A stretch of 50,314 nt of DNA, from assembly GCF_000686045.1 (NCBI RefSeq), contig NZ_JMLV01000018.1, forward strand, positions 1 to 50,314, in the 5' to 3' direction. This document shows positions 17,817 through 24,022 of this stretch, in pieces (the stretch's first letter is position 1; each line of letters opens with the position of its first letter). Origin of the DNA: Fodinicurvata fenggangensis DSM 21160 (GTDB taxonomy: Bacteria; Pseudomonadota; Alphaproteobacteria; Kiloniellales; DSM-21159). Under the pieces are notes generated by a model, which did not search any database, had not been told where the DNA came from, and was given only the letters and a program-made list of their open reading frames with translations. The position numbers and the translations under genes are program-made.

Positions 17817-19096
17817 AACGCATCGACACAGCCAATGTCGAGCCGGATAAGTTCGGGTCCGGCAAGAACGGTTTCCGCAACGGGGATCCCCTGGCGGGAA
17901 CGCCGGCGACGAGTCTCTCCGCTTCGTTCTTCGACAGCATTCAGGAAGAGGTCTGCCGGCCTGTGGAGAGAGCCGGGATCTCGCTGGATGGTGAGGTCTA
18001 TGAGCAGTTGACGGCTGCCATCCTCCGCCTCGCCGGCACCCAGGCGACGGCGCTGTCGTCCAACACCACTCTGGGCCTTGGCCATGCCGGCCTGGTCCTG
18101 GTGGACGCGAGCGGCGGCAACGTGACGCTGACGCTTCCCCCGGCCGATACTTTAGCCGGCCTGCGCTACACGATCCTGCGCACCGACGACAGCGGCAACA
18201 GTGTCTCGATCGAACCCGACAGCGGGGCCGGTGATGCCGTCGCCGGCGGCACCAGCCTGACCGTCGCTTCGGGACAGACCGTCATCCTGAACTCCGACGG
18301 CACGAGTGGCTGGCGGAAGGTGATGGATCTCAGCGATTATCTTAGATCATCTCAACTAACGGGATCTCTCAATCTGAGCGACCCACTTGGTGAAAGGGTC
18401 AGCTCAGAGATCGCCGCGGTAAATATGATTAAAGGTCTTGGGATTGGCGTTGATGATACAGAATCATTGGCCAGCACTCCTGCAGACTGGCGAGGTGTGC
18501 GAAGTGGCTTTTATAGATCTGGCGGTGGAGACACTGGACCATATTCATCGGTCGGCTCATTTATCTTAGTCCGCGGTTACACAAATGGTGAGAATGAAGG
18601 AGAACAATGGCAATTATATAATAATCGTTCGACAAATAGGTTTTTCTTTAGAGGATACGATATCGCTTTGAAGCAGTGGCTTCCTCCAGTAGAAGCCTTT
18701 ACTGAAAAAAATATCGTCGGTGGAGTTTCGCAACAAAACGGCCTGCCAACGGGCGCCGTGATCGAAGAAGGCGACAACGCCAATGGACGATACGTCAGAT
18801 TCGCTGATGGTACTCAGTTCTGCTATGGCGAAATTACTTTAATCTATCAGGGTGATAACTGGAGATTATACGAGGACTGGACTTATCCGGCGGTCTTCGC
18901 GGGCGATACTGCGCGCCCAATCGCTTCAACAGGTGACGGCGGGTCGGTTACGCCAGCTCTGCGAGATCTTACACACACACGTGTGTTGAACGTCACTGAC
19001 ACGGATTGCCGTGTCATCCAATACACCAATACAGATAACTTCGCCTCAGGCGATACGATCCAATGCGGCCTGATCGCGAGCGGGAGGTGGTTCTGA
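17813..19096 (+). CDS. Tail fibre protein, mosaic
   Basis: 427 residues. The N-terminal ~170 (RIDTANVEPDKFGSGKNGF, ASFFDSIQEEV) are a conserved virion-attachment part followed by a beta segment (LVLVDASGGNVTLTLPP). From about base 18,340 onward the DNA turns markedly AT-richer than all neighbouring genes, coinciding with a new domain: a knob-like stretch (ADWRGVRSGFYRSGG ... WQLYNNR) and a tip containing NGRYVRFADGTQFCYGEI. This is the usual structure of a host-range determinant whose receptor-binding end was exchanged by recombination. The receptor cannot be named. Confidence 0.85.
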   Translation: MKRIDTANVEPDKFGSGKNGFRNGDPLAGTPATSLSASFFDSIQEEVCRPVERAGISLDGEVYEQLTAAILRLAGTQATALSSNTTLGLGHAGLVLVDASGGNVTLTLPPADTLAGLRYTILRTDDSGNSVSIEPDSGAGDAVAGGTSLTVASGQTVILNSDGTSGWRKVMDLSDYLRSSQLTGSLNLSDPLGERVSSEIAAVNMIKGLGIGVDDTESLASTPADWRGVRSGFYRSGGGDTGPYSSVGSFILVRGYTNGENEGEQWQLYNNRSTNRFFFRGYDIALKQWLPPVEAFTEKNIVGGVSQQNGLPTGAVIEEGDNANGRYVRFADGTQFCYGEITLIYQGDNWRLYEDWTYPAVFAGDTARPIASTGDGGSVTPALRDLTHTRVLNVTDTDCRVIQYTNTDNFASGDTIQCGLIASGRWF

Positions 19097-19452
19097 TGCA
19101 CCTGATATTTTTGCCTCAACGCGCGGACAGGGAAGTTACCTATGCGCGCGACGGAGACACTTTCCTAATCGACGGCGAGGCGATTGACCTGTCCGGAGAC
19201 TGGGCGATCCTGGAGCCGGATGTGGAGGGCGAACCGCTGGAGCCGAGCGGCAACCTGCTGGCCGGGCGCCGCGAGAACGGCGAGATCACGCTCACGGTAA
19301 GGGCGCCGCACAAGCCCCAGGCGGAGGAGTCCGATCGCTATCCCGTCCCGATCAATCTGGCTGACGACGAGAGCATAACGCTGAGCGGCATTCCGCCGGA
19401 GCCGGAGCCGCCCGAAGATCCCGAAGGTACGGAAGAGGAGCCGGCGGAATGA
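19096..19452 (+). CDS. Hypothetical phage protein downstream of the fibre gene
   Basis: 118 residues from ATG 19096, which overlaps the fibre stop (TGATG). Not recognised. It begins with a beta-rich part (MHLIFLPQRADREVTYARD), contains a Glu/Pro-rich C-terminus (PPEPEPPEDPEGTEEEP) and has no membrane segment. The slot right after the fibre gene is commonly used for fibre assembly chaperones or small tail-tip proteins; that is an inference from position only. Confidence 0.6.
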   Translation: MHLIFLPQRADREVTYARDGDTFLIDGEAIDLSGDWAILEPDVEGEPLEPSGNLLAGRRENGEITLTVRAPHKPQAEESDRYPVPINLADDESITLSGIPPEPEPPEDPEGTEEEPAE

Positions 19453-19847
19453 AGAAAGTCAGCACCGCAGACTATGAGCAGAGGCGTTTCGAGCAGGTCA
19501 GGACCATGAAGCTGGCGCAGATCCGGGCGGCCTGTGACCGCGCCTGCGCCGGCCTGAAGGCGCCCTACAGCGCCACCGAGATGCAGACCTGGGAACGCCA
19601 GGAGCGGCAGGCGCGGGCCTTCATCGACGACAGCAATGCGGACACGCCGCTGCTGGACGAGCTGGCGACCAAGCGCGGCCTGAGCCGGCAGGAGATGGCG
19701 GACAAGATCATCGCCAAGGCCAATGCTTTCGAGACCGCGGCGGCGGAGGCCATCGGCACGCAGCAGGCCCTGGAGGATCAGGTGGATGCGGCCACGACGG
19801 TCGCCGAGATCGAGGGCATCACCTGGCCGGAATCAGGAGGAAGCTGA
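19449..19847 (+). CDS. Hypothetical phage protein, possible fibre-associated chaperone
   Basis: 132 residues, ATGA-coupled to the previous gene. It is almost entirely helical: a basic N-terminal helix (EQVRTMKLAQIRAACDRACA), a tryptophan-centred segment (TEMQTWERQERQARAFI) and a final stretch (FETAAAEAIGTQQALEDQVDAATTVAE, split here by a possible turn) ending in EGITWP. This architecture resembles C-terminal domains of tail fibre assembly proteins (DUF4376-like), but I cannot confirm family membership by eye. Confidence 0.55.
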   Translation: MKKVSTADYEQRRFEQVRTMKLAQIRAACDRACAGLKAPYSATEMQTWERQERQARAFIDDSNADTPLLDELATKRGLSRQEMADKIIAKANAFETAAAEAIGTQQALEDQVDAATTVAEIEGITWPESGGS

Positions 19848-19863
19848 TCAAATTGACCGGCGC

Positions 19864-20142
19864 CTAATACGTTAGTCCATCCGGGTCAGTGGGACCGATC
19901 TGGTCGATCCGGATCCAGCCATCTCGCCCGCCGGCCTTGTCGATGCCGACCTGCATGTAATCGCCTTTGCGCTGGAACTCCACCAGCTTGCGTCCGATGG
20001 CGATCACGAACTTAACCTCAGCGTCGGCGCTGGGCCCTTCACGCACTTCGGCCTGAAGGGTGTCGACATAGTGGAAATCGCCGGGCGCGGCCGAAGCCGA
20101 AGCGGCGAACAGACAGACGAGCAGTACAGTCAGGATGCGCAT
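19864..20142 (-). CDS. Secreted SH3-like protein, reverse-strand moron
   Basis: 92 residues with a clear signal peptide (MRILTVLLVCLFAASASA) and a bacterial SH3-type domain (LQAEVREGPSADAEVKFVIA ... YMQVGI ... DGWIRIDQIG). Such domains bind peptidoglycan or peptides in the periplasm. It is the only reverse-strand gene in the late block, has its own ribosome binding site (GGGAG) and a private upstream region, the pattern of a moron expressed from the lysogen. It may alter the host envelope; no specific function can be given. Confidence 0.75.
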   Translation of the reverse strand: MRILTVLLVCLFAASASAAPGDFHYVDTLQAEVREGPSADAEVKFVIAIGRKLVEFQRKGDYMQVGIDKAGGRDGWIRIDQIGPTDPDGLTY

Positions 20143-20280
20143 GGGCTTGCTCCCTTCACACGCAGGGTCAATGGGACATTCAACCCTGCATCAAGCGCCA
20201 GGACGATGACCACTATAAATCGTGCCTGCAAGGCATTGGGCTGACCTTCACCTGAACAATCTGAAAGCGGAGGCGATCGC

Positions 20281-20574
20281 ATGCACTTGATCTGGTGGCT
20301 GTTTCTCATGGCCTTGGGGCGTCTGCCCGAGCCGGACCGTCGGCGTTTCGAGCATGGTTTCGGCTGGTGGGCACCGGCCATGCGCCCGCACTGGCGCCGG
20401 TTGTGGCGAAACCTCTGCAGCTTTTGGCGGCCAAGGGCCTGGGCGGACCTTTTCCATTCCATCGAGAATATTCCGACGGAATGGGCCAGGCAGGATCCGC
20501 AGCGGGCGCAGAAGTATTACCGCAGCGTGGTGCACTACCTGCTGATCGCCCTGATTGTCGTGGGCTTCGTTTGA
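20281..20574 (+). CDS. Small phage membrane protein in the lysis region
   Basis: 97 residues with an SD (GCGGAGG) before the ATG. It has a hydrophobic N-terminus (MHLIWWLFLMALG), a basic tryptophan-rich middle (WWAPAMRPHWRRLWRN) and a C-terminal membrane segment (YLLIALIVVGFV). Not recognised. Placement at the head of the lysis block suggests a role in lysis or its timing, but there is no direct evidence. Confidence 0.55.
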   Translation: MHLIWWLFLMALGRLPEPDRRRFEHGFGWWAPAMRPHWRRLWRNLCSFWRPRAWADLFHSIENIPTEWARQDPQRAQKYYRSVVHYLLIALIVVGFV

Positions 20575-20646
20575 ACCGACAGGGGACGCTCGCGTTTCCA
20601 GGCCGCCGGGGGGCGGCTTTCTTTGTGTCTGCAGCTAGGGGGCTGG

Positions 20647-20994
20647 ATGGAGACCTATCAGTTCTGGGGGCTTTTGCTCTCTGCCGTCGCAGTCTGTGTG
20701 TCCATGGCCGGTTTGGGAATCGCCTTGCTGCGGATCCTGCACAATCAGAACCGGCGCATCGACGACCTGCGCGAGCGGGCCCACGAGCAGACCGACGCGA
20801 TCTACGCCAAGATCAACAAGAATCGCGAGGTCGCGGAGCAGCGCTTCGCCACCAAAGACAGCGTCCGTGAGGGCATCGAGGGGCTGTCAAAGCAGCTCGA
20901 CAAGATGGACCGGCGGATCGAGCAGATCTGGCACTACGAACAGGAACGCGACCGCGACCGGCGCCTGGCCTCGGACGGTGCCGGCAACCGCTAA
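20647..20994 (+). CDS. Membrane-anchored coiled-coil phage protein
   Basis: 115 residues from ATG 20647, preceded by GGGGG. One N-terminal membrane helix (FWGLLLSAVAVCVSMAGLGI) is followed by a long coiled coil with heptads (RIDDLRERAHEQTDAIYAKI, then GLSKQLDKMDRRIEQI). This is the usual shape of holin-associated or antiholin-like proteins in lysis blocks. It lies 11 bases before the putative holin gene. Confidence 0.6.
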   Translation: METYQFWGLLLSAVAVCVSMAGLGIALLRILHNQNRRIDDLRERAHEQTDAIYAKINKNREVAEQRFATKDSVREGIEGLSKQLDKMDRRIEQIWHYEQERDRDRRLASDGAGNR

Positions 20995-21005
20995 AGGAGA
21001 AAACC

Positions 21006-21230
21006 ATGAGTGAAGTCATCGCCGTCAGCCAGGGCCTGAATCTGCTCTGGCTTGCTATCGCGCTCGGTCTGCTGTTCGGGACCCTGCGCGCCTTCGACCA
21101 CTTGCTGGGGATCAATTTCAAGGCGCACATCTATGAAAAAATCGAGAGCGATCCTATTGGCGCTGGCCTTTACTTTGGTATGCGCTTCCTTGCCATCGGC
21201 ATCGTGGTCGCAGCCGCTCTACAAAACTGA
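21006..21230 (+). CDS. Putative holin (two membrane segments)
   Basis: 74 residues with two predicted membrane helices (LNLLWLAIALGLLFGTL and GAGLYFGMRFLAIGIVVAAAL) separated by a short charged loop, the layout of class II holins. AAAGGAG precedes the ATG. The 3' end overlaps the lytic transglycosylase gene by 98 bases in another frame, an unusually deep overlap that suggests co-translation. Because the transglycosylase has its own signal peptide, this holin would act mainly on timing or as a pinholin-like depolariser. Confidence 0.55.
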   Translation: MSEVIAVSQGLNLLWLAIALGLLFGTLRAFDHLLGINFKAHIYEKIESDPIGAGLYFGMRFLAIGIVVAAALQN

Positions 21231-21717
21231 CTACGACTCGCAGATCCAGCGCACCGTCGATCGCTACTGGCCGGCCTGGCCATTCTGGCGCAGCTGGAAG
21301 GCGCAGCTTTATCAGGAATCCTTGCTGGATCCCGAGGCTGTCAGCCCTGTCGGCGCAAGGGGTCTGGCGCAATTCATGCCGGGGACCTGGCAAGAAGTGG
21401 CGGCCGAGCTGGGCTATGGCAATGTGAGCCCGCACATGGCGGGCCCGGCGATCGAAGCCGGGGCCTACTACATGGCGAAGCTGCGCAAGATCTGGTCCAG
21501 CCCGCGGCCGGAGGAGGCACGGCACAAGCTGGCGCAAGCCAGCTACAACGCCGGTGCCGGGAACATCATCAAGGCGCAACGGCTGTGCGACGGGGCGCTG
21601 CTATGGCAGCGGATCCGCTACTGCCTGCCCCAGGTCACCGGGCACCACAGCCAGGAGACCATCACATACGTCCGGCGCATCGAGCGCTGGTGGCGGATGC
21701 TGGAGGGGCGGCGATGA
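21133..21717 (+). CDS. Phage lytic transglycosylase (SLT family) with signal peptide
   Basis: 194 residues from ATG 21133. The SLT catalytic region is clear: YQESLLDPEAVSPVGARGLA with the catalytic Glu, then QFMPGTW, and the ASYNAGAGNI motif. It cleaves the glycan strand and is the likely endolysin, or else a virion entry enzyme. The N-terminus MKKSRAILLALAFTLVCASL is a Sec signal peptide, so export does not need a holin pore. The longer frame from 21052 is rejected because it would place the signal peptide internally. Confidence 0.88.
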   Translation: MKKSRAILLALAFTLVCASLPSASWSQPLYKTDYDSQIQRTVDRYWPAWPFWRSWKAQLYQESLLDPEAVSPVGARGLAQFMPGTWQEVAAELGYGNVSPHMAGPAIEAGAYYMAKLRKIWSSPRPEEARHKLAQASYNAGAGNIIKAQRLCDGALLWQRIRYCLPQVTGHHSQETITYVRRIERWWRMLEGRR

Positions 21718-22004
21718 TGACAAAGGTCAAGGCGCTCCTCGTTGAGGATATTGATGCAGTCCGAGTAACGCCAGGCGCTTACGAATTCACAGTGCGTCAT
21801 GGCGAGGAAGATCCCTGCGGGATGATCTTTAACTGCCCCTGCGGCTGTGGTCGCGAGGGCTATCTTCCCTTCAAGCCAGAGCCGTCACCCTCATGGTTGT
21901 GGGACGGAAACCGCGAGGCGCCGACGCTGAGACCGAGTGTGCTGCAGATCGGTGGTTGCCGCTGGCACGGCTTCCTGACTGCCGGTGAATGGAGATCCTG
22001 CTGA
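21714..22004 (+). CDS. DUF6527 family phage protein, cysteine-rich
   Basis: 96 residues, starting inside the transglycosylase stop. Cysteines and histidine are arranged as CPCGCG ... PSWLWDGN ... PTLRPSV ... CRWHGFLTAGEW, the pattern of the DUF6527 family found in phage lysis and tail-fibre neighbourhoods; it probably binds zinc. Function unknown. Its stop overlaps the Rz-like gene start (TGATG). Confidence 0.7.
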   Translation: MMTKVKALLVEDIDAVRVTPGAYEFTVRHGEEDPCGMIFNCPCGCGREGYLPFKPEPSPSWLWDGNREAPTLRPSVLQIGGCRWHGFLTAGEWRSC

Positions 22005-22423
22005 TGATCGGGACGATCGCAAGTGTGGCTTGGGGCGCGCTGAAGAGCTGGAAAGTCGCGCTCGGCGTTGCGGCCGCCGTGGTGGTGCTGGGCCTGGGCG
22101 GCCTGCTGTGGCTGGAGCGGGCGGAGAACGAGCGCCTGCAGTCGGAGAATGCGACGCTCGAGGAACGCTTGGACACGGCCGTGGAGGCAAACCGGCGCAC
22201 GGTCGAAGCCTTCGAGGAAGCATCCAGGCGCCATCGGCGGACGCAGGAGATCCTGGCGCAGGAGCGCGACGAGCTGGCCGAAAGGCTGCGCAGCCTGTCG
22301 AGGATCCGTGAGGAGATAGGGAATGCGAGCAGTGAAGAAGACGATGCGCCTGCCGGTCCTGCTATCCGCAGTGCTCTTGACGGGCTGCGCGAGCGAGCGC
22401 GTGGTGACGGAGATCCGGACTGA
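22004..22423 (+). CDS. Inner-membrane spanin (Rz-like)
   Basis: 139 residues from ATG 22004; GGAG lies 9 bases upstream and the ATG overlaps the previous TGA. One N-terminal membrane anchor (ALGVAAAVVVLGLGGLLWL) followed by a long periplasmic coiled coil (RAENERLQSENATLEERL ... RRHRRTQEILAQERDELAERL). With the overlapping Rz1-like lipoprotein it forms the spanin pair that fuses inner and outer membranes at the last step of lysis. Confidence 0.85.
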   Translation: MIGTIASVAWGALKSWKVALGVAAAVVVLGLGGLLWLERAENERLQSENATLEERLDTAVEANRRTVEAFEEASRRHRRTQEILAQERDELAERLRSLSRIREEIGNASSEEDDAPAGPAIRSALDGLRERARGDGDPD

Positions 22424-22595
22424 AAAGCAGGAGGTGCCGGAGAGCCTGCTGACCTGTCAGCCCAGCCCGGTCCCGCCCGAGGGCGACAGCCAGCGCCAGG
22501 TGGCGTACTTCATCATCGATCTCTACGAGGCGGGGGAGGACTGCCGGGCGAAGCTGGGGGCGGTGCGCAAGGTGGTGCGGGAGGAGCAGGATTAG
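22323..22595 (+). CDS. Outer-membrane spanin lipoprotein (Rz1-like), overlapping Rz
   Basis: 90 residues encoded in the +1 frame across the 3' end of the Rz-like gene, the classic overlapping Rz/Rz1 architecture. A lipoprotein signal with lipobox LLTGC (MRLPVLLSAVLLTGCAS) is present and the mature part contains PSPVPPEGD, a proline-containing stretch typical of Rz1 proteins. A strong SD (GAGGAG) precedes ATG 22323; ATG 22344 is an alternative. It is the last gene of the late block. Confidence 0.82.
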   Translation: MRAVKKTMRLPVLLSAVLLTGCASERVVTEIRTEKQEVPESLLTCQPSPVPPEGDSQRQVAYFIIDLYEAGEDCRAKLGAVRKVVREEQD

Positions 22596-22664
22596 ACCCT
22601 CCGTTTCTGCCCTCTGTCTTTTAGTGACCCATCCGGTGGCGAATGCTTTGCCCGAGGGATGAGT

Positions 22665-23192
22665 TCATGCAACCCAGTGCGCCCCCTCAATATAAATGCC
22701 AGTCCCAAAGCTTCCCTCTCTGGTCTTCAGCACATCCTCAAGGTTTTCTTGAACGATAGGGTTGTCCGCATTCGATTGCTCCCAGCGGCGCACCGCGTCT
22801 GAGATATCATTGCAGAACTTCCTAAGGTCGATCTGTAAGGTCTGCATCTCTTCGTCCACAAACCCCTTATTATTGTGCACGAAGTTATCGGTATTAGGGG
22901 GAGAAAAAACATACCTCAGTGGCTTGTTTCGTTGGGTTGTTTGCCCTCGATGAGAGAGGCCGTTGCGCATGTAATATAAATCAGTGCCATCGAGTCCTAT
23001 ATCCCAATCCGGCAAATAAGTCTCTACGAACCGCTGAAATACGCGTTCGCCGCGATTCTCTCCCTTCGTTGAAAATAGATCTGACTGCTCACATCTGCCG
23101 CACACCTCCGGCAGTGTAACCGTAGCAGCAAGAGCCGCATAAGAGGCGCCAGCATCAAGAGCCCGTTGTATATCTTGCAGTATCATTTCCAT
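22665..23192 (-). CDS. Hypothetical accessory protein, HEPN-like motif, prophage right end
   Basis: 175 residues from ATG 23192, which has GGAGG 8 bases upstream. It is AT-richer than the phage genes and on the opposite strand. The start (MILQDIQRALDAGASYAALA) and TLPEVCGRC are followed by LYYMRNGLSHRG, an R-N-x3-H motif that matches the HEPN nuclease signature. Similar small proteins are scattered through accessory regions without assigned function. Placement at the attachment end of the prophage is typical for a lysogenic-conversion or defence gene. The HEPN link is an inference from one motif. Confidence 0.6.
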   Translation of the reverse strand: MEMILQDIQRALDAGASYAALAATVTLPEVCGRCEQSDLFSTKGENRGERVFQRFVETYLPDWDIGLDGTDLYYMRNGLSHRGQTTQRNKPLRYVFSPPNTDNFVHNNKGFVDEEMQTLQIDLRKFCNDISDAVRRWEQSNADNPIVQENLEDVLKTREGSFGTGIYIEGAHWVA

Positions 23193-23316
23193 CGACGAGA
23201 CCTCCATCTGCACCTGCCAAGTCCAACTTTGGTCCAGGAAAGCAAGTTGTTCAATTCCGTATTAGTAGCACCCACGCCACCTTCCATGAAGACGAGAACG
23301 ATGAACAATTGACTGA

Positions 23317-23475
23317 CGTTTCTTTTCAGTTGCATCGGCCGACCTGGTCGGCAGAGTCCATAACCGCATGCCGGTGAGCCTGCACCCGGACCAGGAGGCG
23401 CCCTGGCTGGCGCTGAAGAAGACCAACCTCGGGAGGAGGACTGGGGCGCGTGAGCAGCTGGTATTGGGGGAGTGA
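23317..23475 (+). pseudogene. C-terminal remnant of an SRAP (HMCES/YedK) family gene
   Basis: In this open stretch, RVHNRMPVSLHP followed by DQEAPWL matches the C-terminal signature of SOS response-associated peptidases (H-x-RMPV-x-L-x-P...W-L), which crosslink to abasic sites in single-stranded DNA. An in-frame TGA lies just upstream at 23314, and no N-terminal Cys-containing half is present. The frame ends at TGA 23473. It is therefore a fragment left at the junction, perhaps by an insertion or deletion. Confidence 0.6.
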
Positions 23476-23522
23476 GCGTGGCCCGTTGCCAGGCCTTCTC
23501 GTTACCACTTCGTTACCAGAGA

Positions 23523-23572
23523 TGGTGGGCGCGGCTGGGATTGAACCAGCGACCCCTACGATGTCAACGCAA
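23523..23572 (-). other. tRNA 3' fragment, Val(GAC)-like, possible att scar
   Basis: On the minus strand these ~50 bases give an anticodon loop TTGACAT (anticodon GAC, 23563-23565), 3' anticodon stem CGTAG, a T-arm GCTGG TTCAATC CCAGC, an acceptor strand CGCGCCC and a CCA end. The 5' half (acceptor GGGCGCG and D arm) is absent, so it is not a functional tRNA. Duplicated 3' tRNA ends are typical footprints of tyrosine-integrase elements. Its orientation is opposite to the tRNA-Ala fragment nearby. Confidence 0.65.
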
Positions 23573-23614
23573 GGGTCAGCTTGCAAGCCGGCTAAGCTCT
23601 GTGTGTAGCGCTCC

Positions 23615-23632
23615 CGTGTTCAATTGAACACG
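23615..23632. repeat. Perfect 18-bp palindrome CGTGTTCAATTGAACACG
   Basis: A perfect dyad lies between the two tRNA fragments, in non-coding DNA. It could be a binding site for a dimeric regulator or an integrase/excisionase accessory site. It does not match the LexA box of this lineage. Role unknown. Confidence 0.6.
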
Positions 23633-23723
23633 AATCCGTGAACGAGGCGGGAACAAATGGGCGAAAATGGCCCAAATCGGTTTTGCGATATCGTTGTATA
23701 TCAAGACCTTGGGCGGGCTATCG

Positions 23724-23773
23724 CTACAATGGCATTGTAGAGGTCAGGGGTTCGATTCCCCTCGGCTCCACCA
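23724..23773 (+). other. Prophage right attachment site: 3' half of tRNA-Ala(GGC)
   Basis: The sequence starts with the anticodon stem-loop (CTACA ATGGCAT TGTAG, anticodon GGC at 23731-23733) and continues with a variable loop, T-arm (AGGGG TTCGATT CCCCT), acceptor strand CGGCTCC, A and CCA. The D arm and 5' acceptor strand expected upstream are missing. This is what remains at the distal end when an element integrates at a tRNA gene and restores the 3' part at the other end. By orientation the element is on the left, i.e. the prophage, with the intact tRNA left of the window. A T run follows the CCA. Confidence 0.8.
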
Positions 23774-23986
23774 TTTTTTATCAATAAAATCAAATCACTG
23801 AAACGCAACCCCCCTGTTTTAGGGCAGTTTGCGCCAATCCCTGTGGCGCCTGGACTCGTTTCGCCTATGCCCCCGGATGAGACTGTCCAATTCTGATACA
23901 CCTTGCGCCCGTCACCTGGGGGCAATGGCCGCCAGCCATACTGAACGCTTCGGCGAGAAGCTCTTGACTCCTGGGTGTACATGAAT

Positions 23987-24001
23987 GTTCTCTATTTGTT
24001 C
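23987..24001 (+). promoter_or_regulatory. LexA (SOS) box GTTC-N7-GTTC
   Basis: GTTCTCTATTTGTTC is the exact alphaproteobacterial LexA operator (direct repeat GTTC with a 7-base spacer). It lies 21 bases before the ATG of the Y-family polymerase and downstream of a TTGACT element at 23964-23969, so bound LexA would block transcription until DNA damage. Confidence 0.85.
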
Positions 24002-24022
24002 TCACTCAGGGAACAGAGCATC

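Larger units (their letters stand above)
23193..24022. other. Prophage/host junction region
   Basis: About 830 bases without an intact gene. It contains the SRAP remnant (23317-23475), the tRNA-Val-like fragment (23523-23572), the 18-bp palindrome (23615-23632), a short inverted repeat TGGGC...GCCCA (23658-23674), the tRNA-Ala fragment (23724-23773) and the LexA-controlled promoter region of the polymerase gene (23964-24001). Reading frames across the tRNA fragments are artefacts. Confidence 0.7.

Noticed and set aside
23326-23586. 86-codon minus-strand frame over the SRAP remnant and tRNA-Val fragment
   Set aside because: It crosses the tRNA-like sequence (GSIPAAPT is a typical tRNA-complement translation) and has no SD or family.
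23701-23982. 93-codon minus-strand frame containing an EGNRTPDLYN-type sequence
   Set aside because: This peptide is the well-known artefact of translating the complement of a tRNA 3' end; here it is the tRNA-Ala fragment.
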